Assembly: GCA_017995495.1 (NCBI GenBank) | Contig: JAGOIS010000007.1 | Coordinates: forward strand, 1 to 21,024 | Length of the DNA: 21,024 bases | Direction: 5' to 3' | Origin: Candidatus Cloacimonadota bacterium | Lineage (GTDB): Bacteria; Cloacimonadota; Cloacimonadia; Cloacimonadales; Cloacimonadaceae | Shown: positions 7,711 to 15,763 of the stretch, piece after piece | How the letters are laid out: every line of letters starts with the position of its first letter | Position numbering within the stretch: position 1 is the first letter of the stretch | The notes under the pieces: model-generated | Told to the model about the DNA's origin: nothing | Database searches by the model: none | What the model saw: the letters and a program-made list of their open reading frames with translations, nothing else | Translations under genes and position numbers: made by a program

Positions 7711-7925
7711 ATTCCGGGGCCCCTTCCCCGGAATGACAGAGTGGCGGAGCCTTCAGCTGATAATGTCCGGGGTGGCGACATCTGGTCGCCACAGCGGCCG
7801 GAGGACGCTTCCCAGGCAGCTGCGCTGACTCTGTCGAACGGGAATTCGACAGCCCACCCCGCCCCCGTACAGGCGGTCGCCGTACCGCCTCTTTTCCCAA
7901 TCACACGGCGCTTCGGCGAGCGCCG
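7711..7925. repeat. Series of five perfect hairpins
   Basis: There are five perfect inverted repeats in 215 bases: 7711-7719 with 7726-7734 (9 bp), 7772-7778 with 7786-7792 (7 bp), 7831-7838 with 7845-7852 (8 bp), 7871-7877 with 7884-7890 (7 bp) and 7906-7912 with 7919-7925 (7 bp). Loops are six bases in four cases and seven in one. Stem sequences differ, so they are not copies of one repeat. None is followed by a T-run. Confidence 0.8.
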
Positions 7926-7978
7926 GTACTTACCGAAAAAGTTCCACCCTATCCCACGACAGCCCCCCTCAGGCCGAG

Positions 7979-8236
7979 TTAATCAATTAATCAATTAATC
8001 AATTCCTTTCTTCACCGCCTTTATGCATTCACGTCCAGGACCAGGACGAGGGGAGATATAAGATACTGATATATATACTATATAGATATAATATATACTA
8101 ATTTAGTAGGTATTAGTAGTTATATAGGTATATATATGGTATATATGTTCTTACGTCCATGTATTGTCACTTTCCCCCGTCCGATCGGTCCGCCGGGGGC
8201 CGTGGAAAGGAATTGATTAATTGATTAATTGATAAA
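7979..8236. repeat. AT-rich element bounded by 32-bp inverted repeats
   Basis: The left end (7979-8010) is three copies of TTAATCAA followed by TTCCTTTC. The right end (8205-8236) is its reverse complement with one mismatch. Between them lie a nearly pure AT stretch (8055-8150) rich in TATATA, with an internal pair TACTAAT (8096-8102) and ATTAGTA (8112-8118), and a GC-rich hairpin (CCCCCG 8174-8179 with CGGGGG 8194-8199). No reading frame of note. It looks like a non-coding mobile element of MITE type, or a structured locus; no target duplication is obvious. Confidence 0.7.
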
Positions 8237-8262
8237 CCATGAAAATCAGGGGGCGGTAAAGT

Positions 8263-8290
8263 GGAATTGATAAATTGATAGAATTGATAA
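8263..8290. repeat. Degenerate third copy of the GGAATTGATTAA repeat
   Basis: The sequence GGAATTGATAAATTGATA followed by GAATTGATAA repeats the right end of the adjacent AT-rich element in the same orientation, with base losses. Confidence 0.65.
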
Positions 8291-8298
8291 TATGAAAA

Positions 8299-8322
8299 GA
8301 GGGGTCGCTTCCGCGGCCCCTC
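8299..8322 (-). terminator. Intrinsic terminator for the decayed minus-strand gene
   Basis: A 10-bp stem, GAGGGGTCGC (8299-8308) with GCGGCCCCTC (8313-8322), one G-U pair, has the loop TTCC. Read on the minus strand it is followed by TTTTCATATT. It lies 17 bases beyond the stop codon of the remnant at 8339, so it fits as that gene's terminator. Confidence 0.65.
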
Positions 8323-8338
8323 CCAAATGGTCAGCACA

Positions 8339-8740
8339 TCAGCTAATGTCGATGTCGGCGAGGACAGGATTAAGACCGTACCTCAAACTCACCCTGTTCC
8401 GGTAGCCGATCTCATCCTCATGGCAGATGATCGCCTGCCGTTCGATCAGCGATTCCACGCATTTGCGGAAGTCCCGGGAGGGCATCCTCGATTTGCAGAG
8501 CAGGCGCGAGTGCCCCAATTCCTGTCCCGGGCCTTTTGGAGGATCTTCAGCAGGTGGCGTTCCTCGTCCAGTTTGCTGCCCTCGGTGAGTTGCTTCAAAA
8601 ACGGCCGGGTGTTGCGGTAATAGTAGTCGCAGAGGTACCAGGCCTGTTCGGCGGTGGGGCGGTCCACCTGGTTATTGGTGAACCAGGAGGCGGAGGGCTG
8701 GGGGTCTGGCAGGTGAAACCGGACTTTGTCATTGACAAAT
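8339..8740 (-). pseudogene. Decayed 3' end of a protein gene, one frameshift
   Basis: The minus strand reads about 73 coherent residues from 8736 (KVRFHLPDPQPSASW, then AWYLCDYYYRNTRPFLKQL and LLKILQKARDR). It then switches frame near 8515 and continues for about 55 residues (LGHSRLLCKSRMPSRDFRK, then CVESLIERQAIICHEDEIGY) to a TGA at 8339-8341. Restoring one G in AGGAATTGGGG joins the parts as RDRELGHSRLL, so a one-base deletion is likely. Upstream the frame hits a stop within 40 bases, so the 5' part is missing. The family is not identified; a phage or plasmid replication-type protein is only a guess. A terminator hairpin follows. Confidence 0.65.
8732..8737 (+). promoter_or_regulatory. Candidate -35 box for the V-ATPase operon
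   Basis: A perfect TTGACA lies 55 bases before atpE. No good -10 is seen at 16-18 bases, where the sequence is A-rich and then AAGTTG. The operon must start here or within the repeat island, since the region upstream has no + strand gene. Confidence 0.3.
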
Positions 8741-8791
8741 CCGGGCGGGAAAAAAAGTTGAGAACAAAGTCAAAAACACACTGGAGAAATG

Positions 8792-9391
8792 ATGAGCGAC
8801 CAGTTGCAAGACCTTTTACAGCGCGTTTATGAAGAGGGCGTGAACAAGGCGAAGGCTGAGGCAGAGGAGATCCTGGGCAAAGCCAAAACCGAGGCAGCCG
8901 CAATCCTTGAACAAGCCAAAGCCGAGGCGGAGAAGACCGTGGCCGCAGCCCAAAAAGCGGCGGCGGACCTCGCCAAGAACACCGATTCTGACCTGAAGAT
9001 GGCCGCGCAAAGCACCCTGAGCGCGGTGAAGCAAAAGCTTACTGACGTGCTGCTGAGCGAGGCGTTCGACTCCAAACTGAAAGACGCCACTGGCGACCCC
9101 GCGTTCATGCAGAAACTGATCTTGGAACTGGTTTCCACCTTCAAGGACAGCGGCGGCCTCGTGAGCCTGAGCGAAAGCCTGGCGGGCAAGCTGGAAGAGA
9201 GTTTCCTGGCCAGCCTGAGCGAGAGCGCGGGCAAAGGCCTGAAGGTGGAGTTTTCACCCCAGATGAAGAACGGATTCGCCATCTCCCCCGCGGGCGGCGG
9301 CTATAAACTCAGCTTCACCGACGAGGATTTCGCGAACCTCTTCAAAGCATATCTAAGGCCCCGCAGCAACAAGATCCTCTTCAGCTCCTAA
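8792..9391 (+). CDS. atpE: V-type ATP synthase subunit E
   Basis: This 199-residue peripheral stalk subunit links the catalytic head to the membrane sector. The N-terminal 70 or so residues form a long alanine-, glutamate- and lysine-rich helix (VNKAKAEAEEILGKAK, ILEQAKAEAEKTVAAAQKA), the coiled stalk of subunit E. The C-terminal half is the globular head-binding domain. There are two adjacent ATGs; GGAGAA (8783-8788) leaves only two bases to 8789 but five to 8792, so I chose 8792. It is the first gene of the V-ATPase operon. No gene for its usual coiled-coil partner (subunit G/H) is present, so E may pair with something encoded elsewhere. Confidence 0.9.
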   Translation: MSDQLQDLLQRVYEEGVNKAKAEAEEILGKAKTEAAAILEQAKAEAEKTVAAAQKAAADLAKNTDSDLKMAAQSTLSAVKQKLTDVLLSEAFDSKLKDATGDPAFMQKLILELVSTFKDSGGLVSLSESLAGKLEESFLASLSESAGKGLKVEFSPQMKNGFAISPAGGGYKLSFTDEDFANLFKAYLRPRSNKILFSS

Positions 9392-9397
9392 GCCCCC

Positions 9398-10282
9398 ATG
9401 CGCACCCAGTATTACTACTTTGTGACGGGGCTGCCGGCGCTGTCCATTGACGATACCAAAAGCCAGATCAGCACCGCGCAGTTCCTCAAAGAGGCCAAAA
9501 ACCACCTCACAGCCGGGGATTTCCGGCTGCTGCTGCTGCTGTGTTTGCCGGAAGACGCCGACGACCTGGCCCGGATCATGTATGGCAAGGAAGACGAGGG
9601 CCGGCCGGTGGGAGATTGTTCGAAGTTTTTTTGGAAAAGCTACGCGGAACAGGCGAAAGCCCGGGCCGCGGGCTCCAGCGAGCCTCTGGGCAAAGATTAC
9701 CGCCCCTATCCTGAGTTCTGGCACGACACCGTTTTGGCAGCCTATTCCGCCGAGGAACTGCCTCCGTATTTGGATACCAGGCACCGGCTGCTGGCAGGTT
9801 CCTACGAATATTGCGGCAGCCTGGGCAACAAATTCCTGAGCCAGTGGTATGAATTCAACCGCGACCTGCAAAACATCCTCACCGCCATCAACGGGCGCGA
9901 ACACCAGGTGGAATATGCCCGCTGGCTGGTGGGAGAAGGCGAATTGGCGGCCAAGCTGGCCAAAAGCAACGCGGCGGATTTCGGCTTGGGCAAAGGACAC
10001 GAGCTGTTCGAAAGCGTTTCCCGCATCTGGGAGCAAAACAACATCCTCTACCGCGAACGCGGCTACGACATCCTGCGCTGGAAATGGATCGAAAACCACA
10101 ATTTCTTCAACTATTTCAACATCGACCGCCTGTTGGGATATTACGCCCAGCTGCGCATCGTTGAGCGCTGGCTGAACCTGGATCCCGGCTATGGCAAGTC
10201 AATGTTTCAGGATACCATGGACGCGCTGGCCGGGAGCTTTGTGTTTCCGGACATCTTTAAAGTGAAATCGATAAAATCATAG
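9398..10282 (+). CDS. DUF2764 protein, probable V-ATPase subunit C equivalent
   Basis: This 294-residue protein begins MRTQYYYFVTGLPALSIDD, the signature of DUF2764, a family found between subunits E and A in V-ATPase operons of Chlamydia, Bacteroides and spirochaetes. It is soluble and mostly helical, with no signal peptide or membrane segment. Its position and helical make-up suggest that it takes the place of subunit C, the socket between rotor and stalk; that is inference. No Shine-Dalgarno sequence precedes the ATG (CTAAGCCCCC), which lies six bases after the atpE stop, so translation is probably coupled. No other subunit C gene is present in the window. Confidence 0.85.
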   Translation: MRTQYYYFVTGLPALSIDDTKSQISTAQFLKEAKNHLTAGDFRLLLLLCLPEDADDLARIMYGKEDEGRPVGDCSKFFWKSYAEQAKARAAGSSEPLGKDYRPYPEFWHDTVLAAYSAEELPPYLDTRHRLLAGSYEYCGSLGNKFLSQWYEFNRDLQNILTAINGREHQVEYARWLVGEGELAAKLAKSNAADFGLGKGHELFESVSRIWEQNNILYRERGYDILRWKWIENHNFFNYFNIDRLLGYYAQLRIVERWLNLDPGYGKSMFQDTMDALAGSFVFPDIFKVKSIKS

Positions 10283-10294
10283 AAGGTTAAACGT

Positions 10295-12049
10295 ATGACC
10301 AAAGGCACCGTTAAAGGAATCATCAGCAACCTGGTCCAGGTGGCGGTGGATGGGCCGGTTTCGCAAAACGAGATCTGCTACATCGACCTGAAAGGCACGA
10401 AGCTGATGGCCGAAGTGATCAAGGTGAGCGGCGACACGGCCTACACCCAGGTGTTTGAAAGCACCCGCGGGCTGAGGCCGGGCTACGCGGTGGAATTCAC
10501 CGACCGCATGCTGGAAGTGAAGCTGGGGCCGGGTATGCTGTCCAAAAACTACGACGGCCTCCAGGACGACCTGAACAAGATGGAAGGGATGTTCCTCATC
10601 CGGGGCGAATACACCGACCCCCTGGATGAAGACAGCGAGTGGGACTTCGAGCCGATCGCCAAAGCGGGCGACGAAGTGGTTCCCGGCGACTGGCTGGGCT
10701 CGGTTCAGGAAAACTGGATCAACCACAAGATAATGGTTCCCTTCAAGCTGGAAGGCAAGTTCCGGGTGACCAGCGTGGCCGCCAAAGGCCGCTACAAGCT
10801 TACGGACACCATCGCCACCATCACCGACCCCGAGGGGCGTAGCCAGGACCTGAACATGATCCAGTACTGGCCGGTGAAACTGCCCATCCGCGCCTACCAG
10901 GCGAAGCCGCGGCCCTTCAAGATGATGGAGACGGGCGTGCGCACCATCGACACCCTGAACCCCATCGCCGAAGGCGGCACCGGATTTACCCCGGGGCCCT
11001 TCGGAACCGGCAAAACCGTGCTGCAGCACAGCATTTCGCAAAACGCGGAGGCCGACCTGATCATCGTGGCCGCCTGCGGCGAACGCGCCAACGAAGTGGT
11101 GGAACTGTTCACCGAATTCCCCGAACTGGACGACCCCCGCACCGGACGCAAGCTGATGGAACGCACCATCATCATCTGCAACACCTCAAACATGCCGGTG
11201 GCGGCGCGCGAGGCCTCGGTTTACACCGCGATGTCCATCGCCGAATATTACCGCAGCATGGGCCTGAAAGTGCTGCTGCTGGCGGACTCCACCTCCCGCT
11301 GGGCCCAGGCTCTGCGCGAGATGAGCAACCGCATGGAAGAGCTTCCCGGCCCGGACGCCTATCCGATGGACCTGCCGGCCATCATCTCGAACTTCTATTC
11401 CCGCGCCGGATATGTGTTCCTGAACAACGGCCAGGCCGGCTCCATCACCTTCATCGGGGCGGTCTCGCCCGCCGGCGGAAACCTGAAGGAACCCGTTACC
11501 GAATCCACCAAAAAGGCCGCGCGCTGCTTCTATTCCCTTTCCCAGGACCGCGCCGACAGCAAACGCTATCCGGCCGTGGACCCCATAGATTCCTATAGCA
11601 AATACCTGGAATACGACGAAGTGATCGAATATCTGAACGCCAACATCTCCCCCGGCTGGGTGGAAAGCGTTACCAAGGCCAAAGACCTGCTGCTGCGCGG
11701 AAAGGAAGCCAAAGACCAGATCAACATCCTGGGCGACGACGGCGTGCCCCTGGACTACCACAACCGCTTCTGGAAAAGCGAGCTGGTGGACCGCATCATC
11801 CTGGTGCAGGACGGCTTTGACCCCGTGGACAAATCCACCCCCATGAAACGCCAGGCCTACATGCTGCGCCTGGTTCTGAAGGTTTGCGACACTCCGCTGG
11901 CCTTCGACAACTATGAGGAACTGCAGCCCTACTACACCAAACTGATCAACGGGCTGCGGCAGATGAACTACCAGCCCTTTGAGAGCGCGGATTTCAAGAG
12001 ATACGAATCCGAGCTCGAAGCGATACTTGAAGAAAGGAGGGCTAAATAA
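10295..12049 (+). CDS. atpA: V-type ATP synthase catalytic subunit A
   Basis: This 584-residue catalytic subunit has the Walker A motif GPFGTGKT at 234-241 (K240), the catalytic glutamate E263 in AACGERANEV, the LLLADSTSRWAQALREMSNRMEELPG segment typical of A subunits and the non-homologous insert region (about 90-180). Threonine replaces the serine of the common GPFGSGKT form. It hydrolyses or makes ATP in alternation with subunit B. AGAAGG (10281-10286) stands eight bases before the ATG. The stop TAA shares a base with the start of atpB (TAATG). Length is normal. Confidence 0.97.
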   Translation: MTKGTVKGIISNLVQVAVDGPVSQNEICYIDLKGTKLMAEVIKVSGDTAYTQVFESTRGLRPGYAVEFTDRMLEVKLGPGMLSKNYDGLQDDLNKMEGMFLIRGEYTDPLDEDSEWDFEPIAKAGDEVVPGDWLGSVQENWINHKIMVPFKLEGKFRVTSVAAKGRYKLTDTIATITDPEGRSQDLNMIQYWPVKLPIRAYQAKPRPFKMMETGVRTIDTLNPIAEGGTGFTPGPFGTGKTVLQHSISQNAEADLIIVAACGERANEVVELFTEFPELDDPRTGRKLMERTIIICNTSNMPVAAREASVYTAMSIAEYYRSMGLKVLLLADSTSRWAQALREMSNRMEELPGPDAYPMDLPAIISNFYSRAGYVFLNNGQAGSITFIGAVSPAGGNLKEPVTESTKKAARCFYSLSQDRADSKRYPAVDPIDSYSKYLEYDEVIEYLNANISPGWVESVTKAKDLLLRGKEAKDQINILGDDGVPLDYHNRFWKSELVDRIILVQDGFDPVDKSTPMKRQAYMLRLVLKVCDTPLAFDNYEELQPYYTKLINGLRQMNYQPFESADFKRYESELEAILEERRAK

Positions 12050-13371
12050 TGGCCGGCAAAGCATTTCACAAGATCTATACCAAGCTCACCCAGATCACCA
12101 AAGCCACCTGCGCCGTTACCGCCAGCGATGTGGGCAATGAAGAGCTGGCCACCGTAAGCGGGCGCCTGGCCCAGGTGGTGAAGATCATGGGCGACACCGT
12201 CACTTTGCAGATCTTTTCCGGCACGGAAGGCATCGGCACGGACGCCGAGGTGGTCTTCTTCGGGCATCCGCCGCTGCTGAAAGTGAGCGATCAGCTGTCC
12301 GGCAGGTTTTTCGACGCCTACGGCCATCCCATCGACGGCGGGCCGGAGATCGAGGGCGAGGAAGTGGAGATCGGCGGGCCTTCGGTGAACCCCGTGCGCC
12401 GCAAGGATCCCTCGGAACTGATCGCCACCGGCATCGCCGGCATCGACCTGAACAACACCCTGGTAACCGGGCAGAAGATACCCTTCTTCGCCGATCCGGA
12501 CCAGCCCTACAACCAGGTGATGGCCACCGTGGCCCTGCGCACCAAGGCGGACAAGATCATCCTGGGCGGCATGGGCCTTTCCAACGACGATTACCTCTAT
12601 TACAAGAACACCTTTGAAAACGCCGGCGTGATCGACAAGATCATCTCCTTTGTGAACACCACCGACGATCCGCCCGTGGAACGGCTGCTGGTGCCGGACA
12701 TGGCCCTGGCGGCGGCGGAGTATTTCGCCATCCGCAAGAACGAGGCCGTGCTGGTGCTGCTCACCGACCTCACCCTCTACTGCGACGCCCTGTCCATCGT
12801 TAGCAACCGCATGGACCAGATCCCCTCCAAGGATTCGATGCCGGGCTCGCTCTATTCGGACCTCGCGAAGATCTATGAAAAGGCCGTGCAGTTCCCGGAA
12901 GGCGGCTCCATCACCATCATCGCGGTTACCACCATCTCCGGGGGCGACATCACCCACGCCATTCCGGACAACACCGGCTACATCACCGAAGGCCAGCTCT
13001 ATCTGCGCCGCGACACGGACATCGGCAAGGTGGTGATCGACCCAGCCAGAAGCCTTTCCCGCCTGAAAACCAAGGTGATGGGCAAACGCACCCGCGCCGA
13101 CCATCCCCAGGTGATGAGCGCCTCCGTGCGCCTGAACGCCGACGCCACCAACGCCAAAACCAAGATGGAAAACGGCTTTGACCTCTCGGATTACGACCAG
13201 CGGGCCATGGATTTCGCCCGCGATTACGCCCGCCAGATCCTGGCCATCGACGTGAACATCGACACCGACGAGATGCTGGACACCACTTGGGGCCTCTTCC
13301 GCAAATACTTCACCCGCGAGGAAGTGGCGATCAAGGACGAATTCATGAAAGTTTATTGGGAAAAGGGATGA
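12049..13371 (+). CDS. atpB: V-type ATP synthase regulatory subunit B
   Basis: This 440-residue non-catalytic nucleotide-binding subunit of the A3B3 head has no Walker A: the equivalent place reads GQKIPFFADPDQPYNQV, as expected for B. SGRFFDAYGHPIDGGPEI and SNRMDQIPSKDSMPGSLYSDLAKIYE are typical B-subunit blocks. A strong AAAGGAGG (12033-12040) inside the end of atpA stands eight bases before the ATG, consistent with equal production of A and B. The stop overlaps the next start (ATGA). Confidence 0.96.
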   Translation: MAGKAFHKIYTKLTQITKATCAVTASDVGNEELATVSGRLAQVVKIMGDTVTLQIFSGTEGIGTDAEVVFFGHPPLLKVSDQLSGRFFDAYGHPIDGGPEIEGEEVEIGGPSVNPVRRKDPSELIATGIAGIDLNNTLVTGQKIPFFADPDQPYNQVMATVALRTKADKIILGGMGLSNDDYLYYKNTFENAGVIDKIISFVNTTDDPPVERLLVPDMALAAAEYFAIRKNEAVLVLLTDLTLYCDALSIVSNRMDQIPSKDSMPGSLYSDLAKIYEKAVQFPEGGSITIIAVTTISGGDITHAIPDNTGYITEGQLYLRRDTDIGKVVIDPARSLSRLKTKVMGKRTRADHPQVMSASVRLNADATNAKTKMENGFDLSDYDQRAMDFARDYARQILAIDVNIDTDEMLDTTWGLFRKYFTREEVAIKDEFMKVYWEKG

Positions 13372-13961
13372 AGTTCCAATACAACAAGATCTCCCAACTG
13401 CAGATCGAAAAACAGCTGAAGGTGAGGGCGCAGGCCCTGCCCACGCTGAAAAACAAGGAATCCGCCCTGCGCATGGAAGTGAAACGCGCCCGCGACAAAG
13501 CCCACGAACTGGACAAGCAGATCCGGCGGGAAACCGCGGAACTGGAGCAGTTCATGAAGCTCTGGGCGGAGTTCGACCCCTCTCTGGTGGCGGTGAAGCA
13601 GGTGGAACTACTCACCCGCAACATCGCCGGAACGCAGGTTCCCCAGCTGGGCCGGATCGATTTTGAGCTGCGCGATTACGACCTGTTCAGCGCGCCCTCC
13701 TGGTATCTGGACGGCATCGAAATGGTGAAGCGCCTGGCCACGCTACAGTTGGAGCGCGACGTTTTCTGGCGCAAAATGCAGATCCTGGAGCATGTGCGCA
13801 AGAAGACCACGCAAAAGGTGAACCTCTACGAAAAGGTGCAGATCCCGGCTTTTGAAGACGCCATCCTGAAGATCAAGCGCTTTCTGGAAGACGAGGAAAA
13901 CCTCTCCAAAGCCGCGCAGAAGATCCTGAAAGGCCGCACGGCCAAGGAGGACGCCGCATGA
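13368..13961 (+). CDS. atpD: V-type ATP synthase central rotor subunit D
   Basis: This 197-residue central shaft subunit turns inside the A3B3 head. Both ends are long helices rich in charged residues (LKVRAQALPTLKNKESAL near the start; LEHVRKKTTQKVNLYEKVQIPAFEDAI near the end), which form the antiparallel coiled coil of subunit D. The V..LY pattern followed by IP is characteristic. The ATG at 13368 overlaps the atpB stop (ATGA); the longer open frame from 13287 is an artefact inside atpB. No subunit F gene, which normally binds D, is found here. Confidence 0.93.
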   Translation: MKFQYNKISQLQIEKQLKVRAQALPTLKNKESALRMEVKRARDKAHELDKQIRRETAELEQFMKLWAEFDPSLVAVKQVELLTRNIAGTQVPQLGRIDFELRDYDLFSAPSWYLDGIEMVKRLATLQLERDVFWRKMQILEHVRKKTTQKVNLYEKVQIPAFEDAILKIKRFLEDEENLSKAAQKILKGRTAKEDAA

Positions 13962-15751
13962 TCGAAAAGATGCGCAAATACAGCTTTGTCCTCTTCCACA
14001 GCGACTACGAAGGCTTCCTGAGTGAGCTGCAGAAACTGGGCGTGTTCCATCTGATCCGCAATACGGACGCCAAAACGGAATCCCTGGCCAAAAACCTGGA
14101 ACTGATCGAAGACTACGCCGAGGCCACCCGTTTCCTGAAGAAGCTGGGCTCCGAAGCGGAGAAAACCGCCACCGCCCTCAGCCCCAAGATGCTGCTCAAC
14201 AAGGTGGCCGAAGCCCGCGCGGAAAAGGAACGGCTGGGCCGCCAGGCGGAAACCCTGCGCAAACAGGTGCGCGAACTGGAGCCCTGGGGCCACTTCGACT
14301 ACGAACAGGAGAAAAAGCTCGAGGCGCGTGGCATCCAGGTGGATTTCCACACCTGCCTGAAGAACCATTTCAAGCCCCAGTGGCTGGAAGACCATGCCAT
14401 CCGGGTGATCAGCGAAGTGAACGGCGTTGTGTACTTCGTGGTCTTCCACACCGGCGCCAAACCCGCTTTGGAAGCCGATACCTTCAGCTTTCACCAACAC
14501 AGCATCGCGCAGCTGGAAAGCCAGCTGAAAGAAGTGGAAAGCCGCGTGGCGGACATCGACACCTGGCTGATTGGCACCGCCCCCACCGCCGGGGAAGTTT
14601 TCACCGCCGAGATCGCCAGGCTCAGCGAAGCCTGCGAATTTGAAGACGCCACTCTGCAGGGGCTCAGCGAGGCCGACGACCATGTGCGCGTGGTGGGCGG
14701 CTACATCCCCGCCAGGCTGGAACCCGCGCTGAAACAGTATCTGGACACCAACGGAGTGATCCATTTCGCCGCCAACGCCACGGTGGAGGACAATCCACCC
14801 GTAAGCCTTACCAACAACTGGTTTTCCCGCCTCTTCGAGCCCATCAGCAAGATGTACATGCTGCCCCACTACAACGAGTTTGACCTCACCCCCTTCTTCG
14901 CGCCCTTCTTCATGCTCTTCTTCGGCTTTTGCAACGCCGATATCGCCTACGGGATCGTGTTTATCCTGCTGGCGCTGTTCCTGCGCGCCAAGGCCAAGAA
15001 CCCCGCCATGAAAAGCATGATGCTGCTGGTGGTGCTGTTCGGAACGGCCTCGGTGGTCATGGGCGCCATCTTTGGCTCCGTGCTGGGTTTCGACCTTAAA
15101 AAGACCTCCCTGGACCAGTTCATCATCATCCGCAACAACGACCAGATCTTCAATCTGTCGCTGCTCCTGGGCGCCGTCCAGATCCTTTTCGGCACCCTCG
15201 TGAACGGGATCAAGCTGGCCCGCCAGGGCGGCTTCAAATATTTCCTGGCCCCCTTGGGCACCTTCCTCTTTTTACTGGCGCTCACCCTGATGGGCGCGGG
15301 CATGCTGAAGGCCGACATCTCGCGGATCCAGCCCTACATCAGATATCTGATGATCGGCGGCCTGGCGCTGCTGCTGCTCTTTAACAACCCCGCCAAGAAC
15401 ATCCTGAAGAACGTTCTGGGTGGGCTTTGGCTGCTTTACAACGTGGTCACGGGCTTTTTCGGGGACATCCTCTCCTACATCCGGCTCTTCGCCCTGGGCG
15501 TTTCCAGCGCCATTTTGGGCTTCGTGATCAATTCCATCGGCCAGCAGTTCCTCAGCATCAAGATCGCGGGACCCGTGATCTTCTTCCTCTTCATGGTGCT
15601 GGGCCACGGGATCAACATCGCCCTGGGCGCCCTCAGCGGCTTCGTGCATCCTTTGCGCCTCACCTTTGTGGAATTCTACAAGAACGCCGGCTTCAACGGG
15701 CCCGGCCTGGAATACAAACCCTTTGGCAAAACAAAAAAGATAAATACATAA
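13958..15751 (+). CDS. atpI: V-type ATP synthase membrane subunit I (a)
   Basis: This 597-residue subunit holds the ion half-channels. Residues 1 to about 300 are soluble and helical with coiled stretches (KVAEARAEKERLGRQAETL, LESQLKEVESRVADID), forming the stator arm. The rest is membrane-embedded, with seven or eight hydrophobic segments from about residue 305. The essential arginine is R509 in SYIRLFALGVSSAIL, and a conserved GHGINIALGALSGFVHPLRLTFVEFY block follows near the C-terminus. It begins at an ATGA overlap with atpD. Length is within the family range. Confidence 0.95.
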   Translation: MIEKMRKYSFVLFHSDYEGFLSELQKLGVFHLIRNTDAKTESLAKNLELIEDYAEATRFLKKLGSEAEKTATALSPKMLLNKVAEARAEKERLGRQAETLRKQVRELEPWGHFDYEQEKKLEARGIQVDFHTCLKNHFKPQWLEDHAIRVISEVNGVVYFVVFHTGAKPALEADTFSFHQHSIAQLESQLKEVESRVADIDTWLIGTAPTAGEVFTAEIARLSEACEFEDATLQGLSEADDHVRVVGGYIPARLEPALKQYLDTNGVIHFAANATVEDNPPVSLTNNWFSRLFEPISKMYMLPHYNEFDLTPFFAPFFMLFFGFCNADIAYGIVFILLALFLRAKAKNPAMKSMMLLVVLFGTASVVMGAIFGSVLGFDLKKTSLDQFIIIRNNDQIFNLSLLLGAVQILFGTLVNGIKLARQGGFKYFLAPLGTFLFLLALTLMGAGMLKADISRIQPYIRYLMIGGLALLLLFNNPAKNILKNVLGGLWLLYNVVTGFFGDILSYIRLFALGVSSAILGFVINSIGQQFLSIKIAGPVIFFLFMVLGHGINIALGALSGFVHPLRLTFVEFYKNAGFNGPGLEYKPFGKTKKINT

Positions 15752-15763
15752 CCTGGAGGTTAC

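Larger units (their letters stand above)
6964..8338. other. Gene-free, repeat-rich island
   Basis: No convincing coding sequence lies here. The longest open frame (7456-7998, + strand) reads through duplicated repeats and hairpins and has no protein-like composition. The stretch is a mosaic of short direct and inverted repeats listed separately, plus degenerate ACGGATTAACGGATT-type words (7371-7415 and 7551-7588) and a 10-bp inverted repeat, TTCCTGCCTG (7041-7050) with CAGGCAGGAA (7072-7081). Base composition swings from very GC-rich (7080-7240, 7700-7930) to almost pure AT (8055-8150). Confidence 0.8.

Noticed and set aside
7456..7998. Open frame of 180 codons on the + strand in the repeat island
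   Set aside because: It reads through an exact 26-bp duplication and several hairpins, giving the same peptide twice. It has no ribosome binding site and no protein-like pattern.
8055..8150. AT-rich stretch as a replication origin
   Set aside because: I found no cluster of DnaA boxes (TTATCCACA or close forms) around it and no dnaA, dnaN or gidA gene nearby. The inverted repeats favour a small element instead.
7260..8290. CRISPR array among the repeats
   Set aside because: Repeats are of several kinds, with no regular 25-40 bp unit and unique spacers of constant size, and no cas gene is present.
8327..8620. Open frame of 97 codons on the + strand near the ATPase operon
   Set aside because: The minus strand of the same DNA encodes the coherent, frameshifted protein remnant; the + frame is its shadow.
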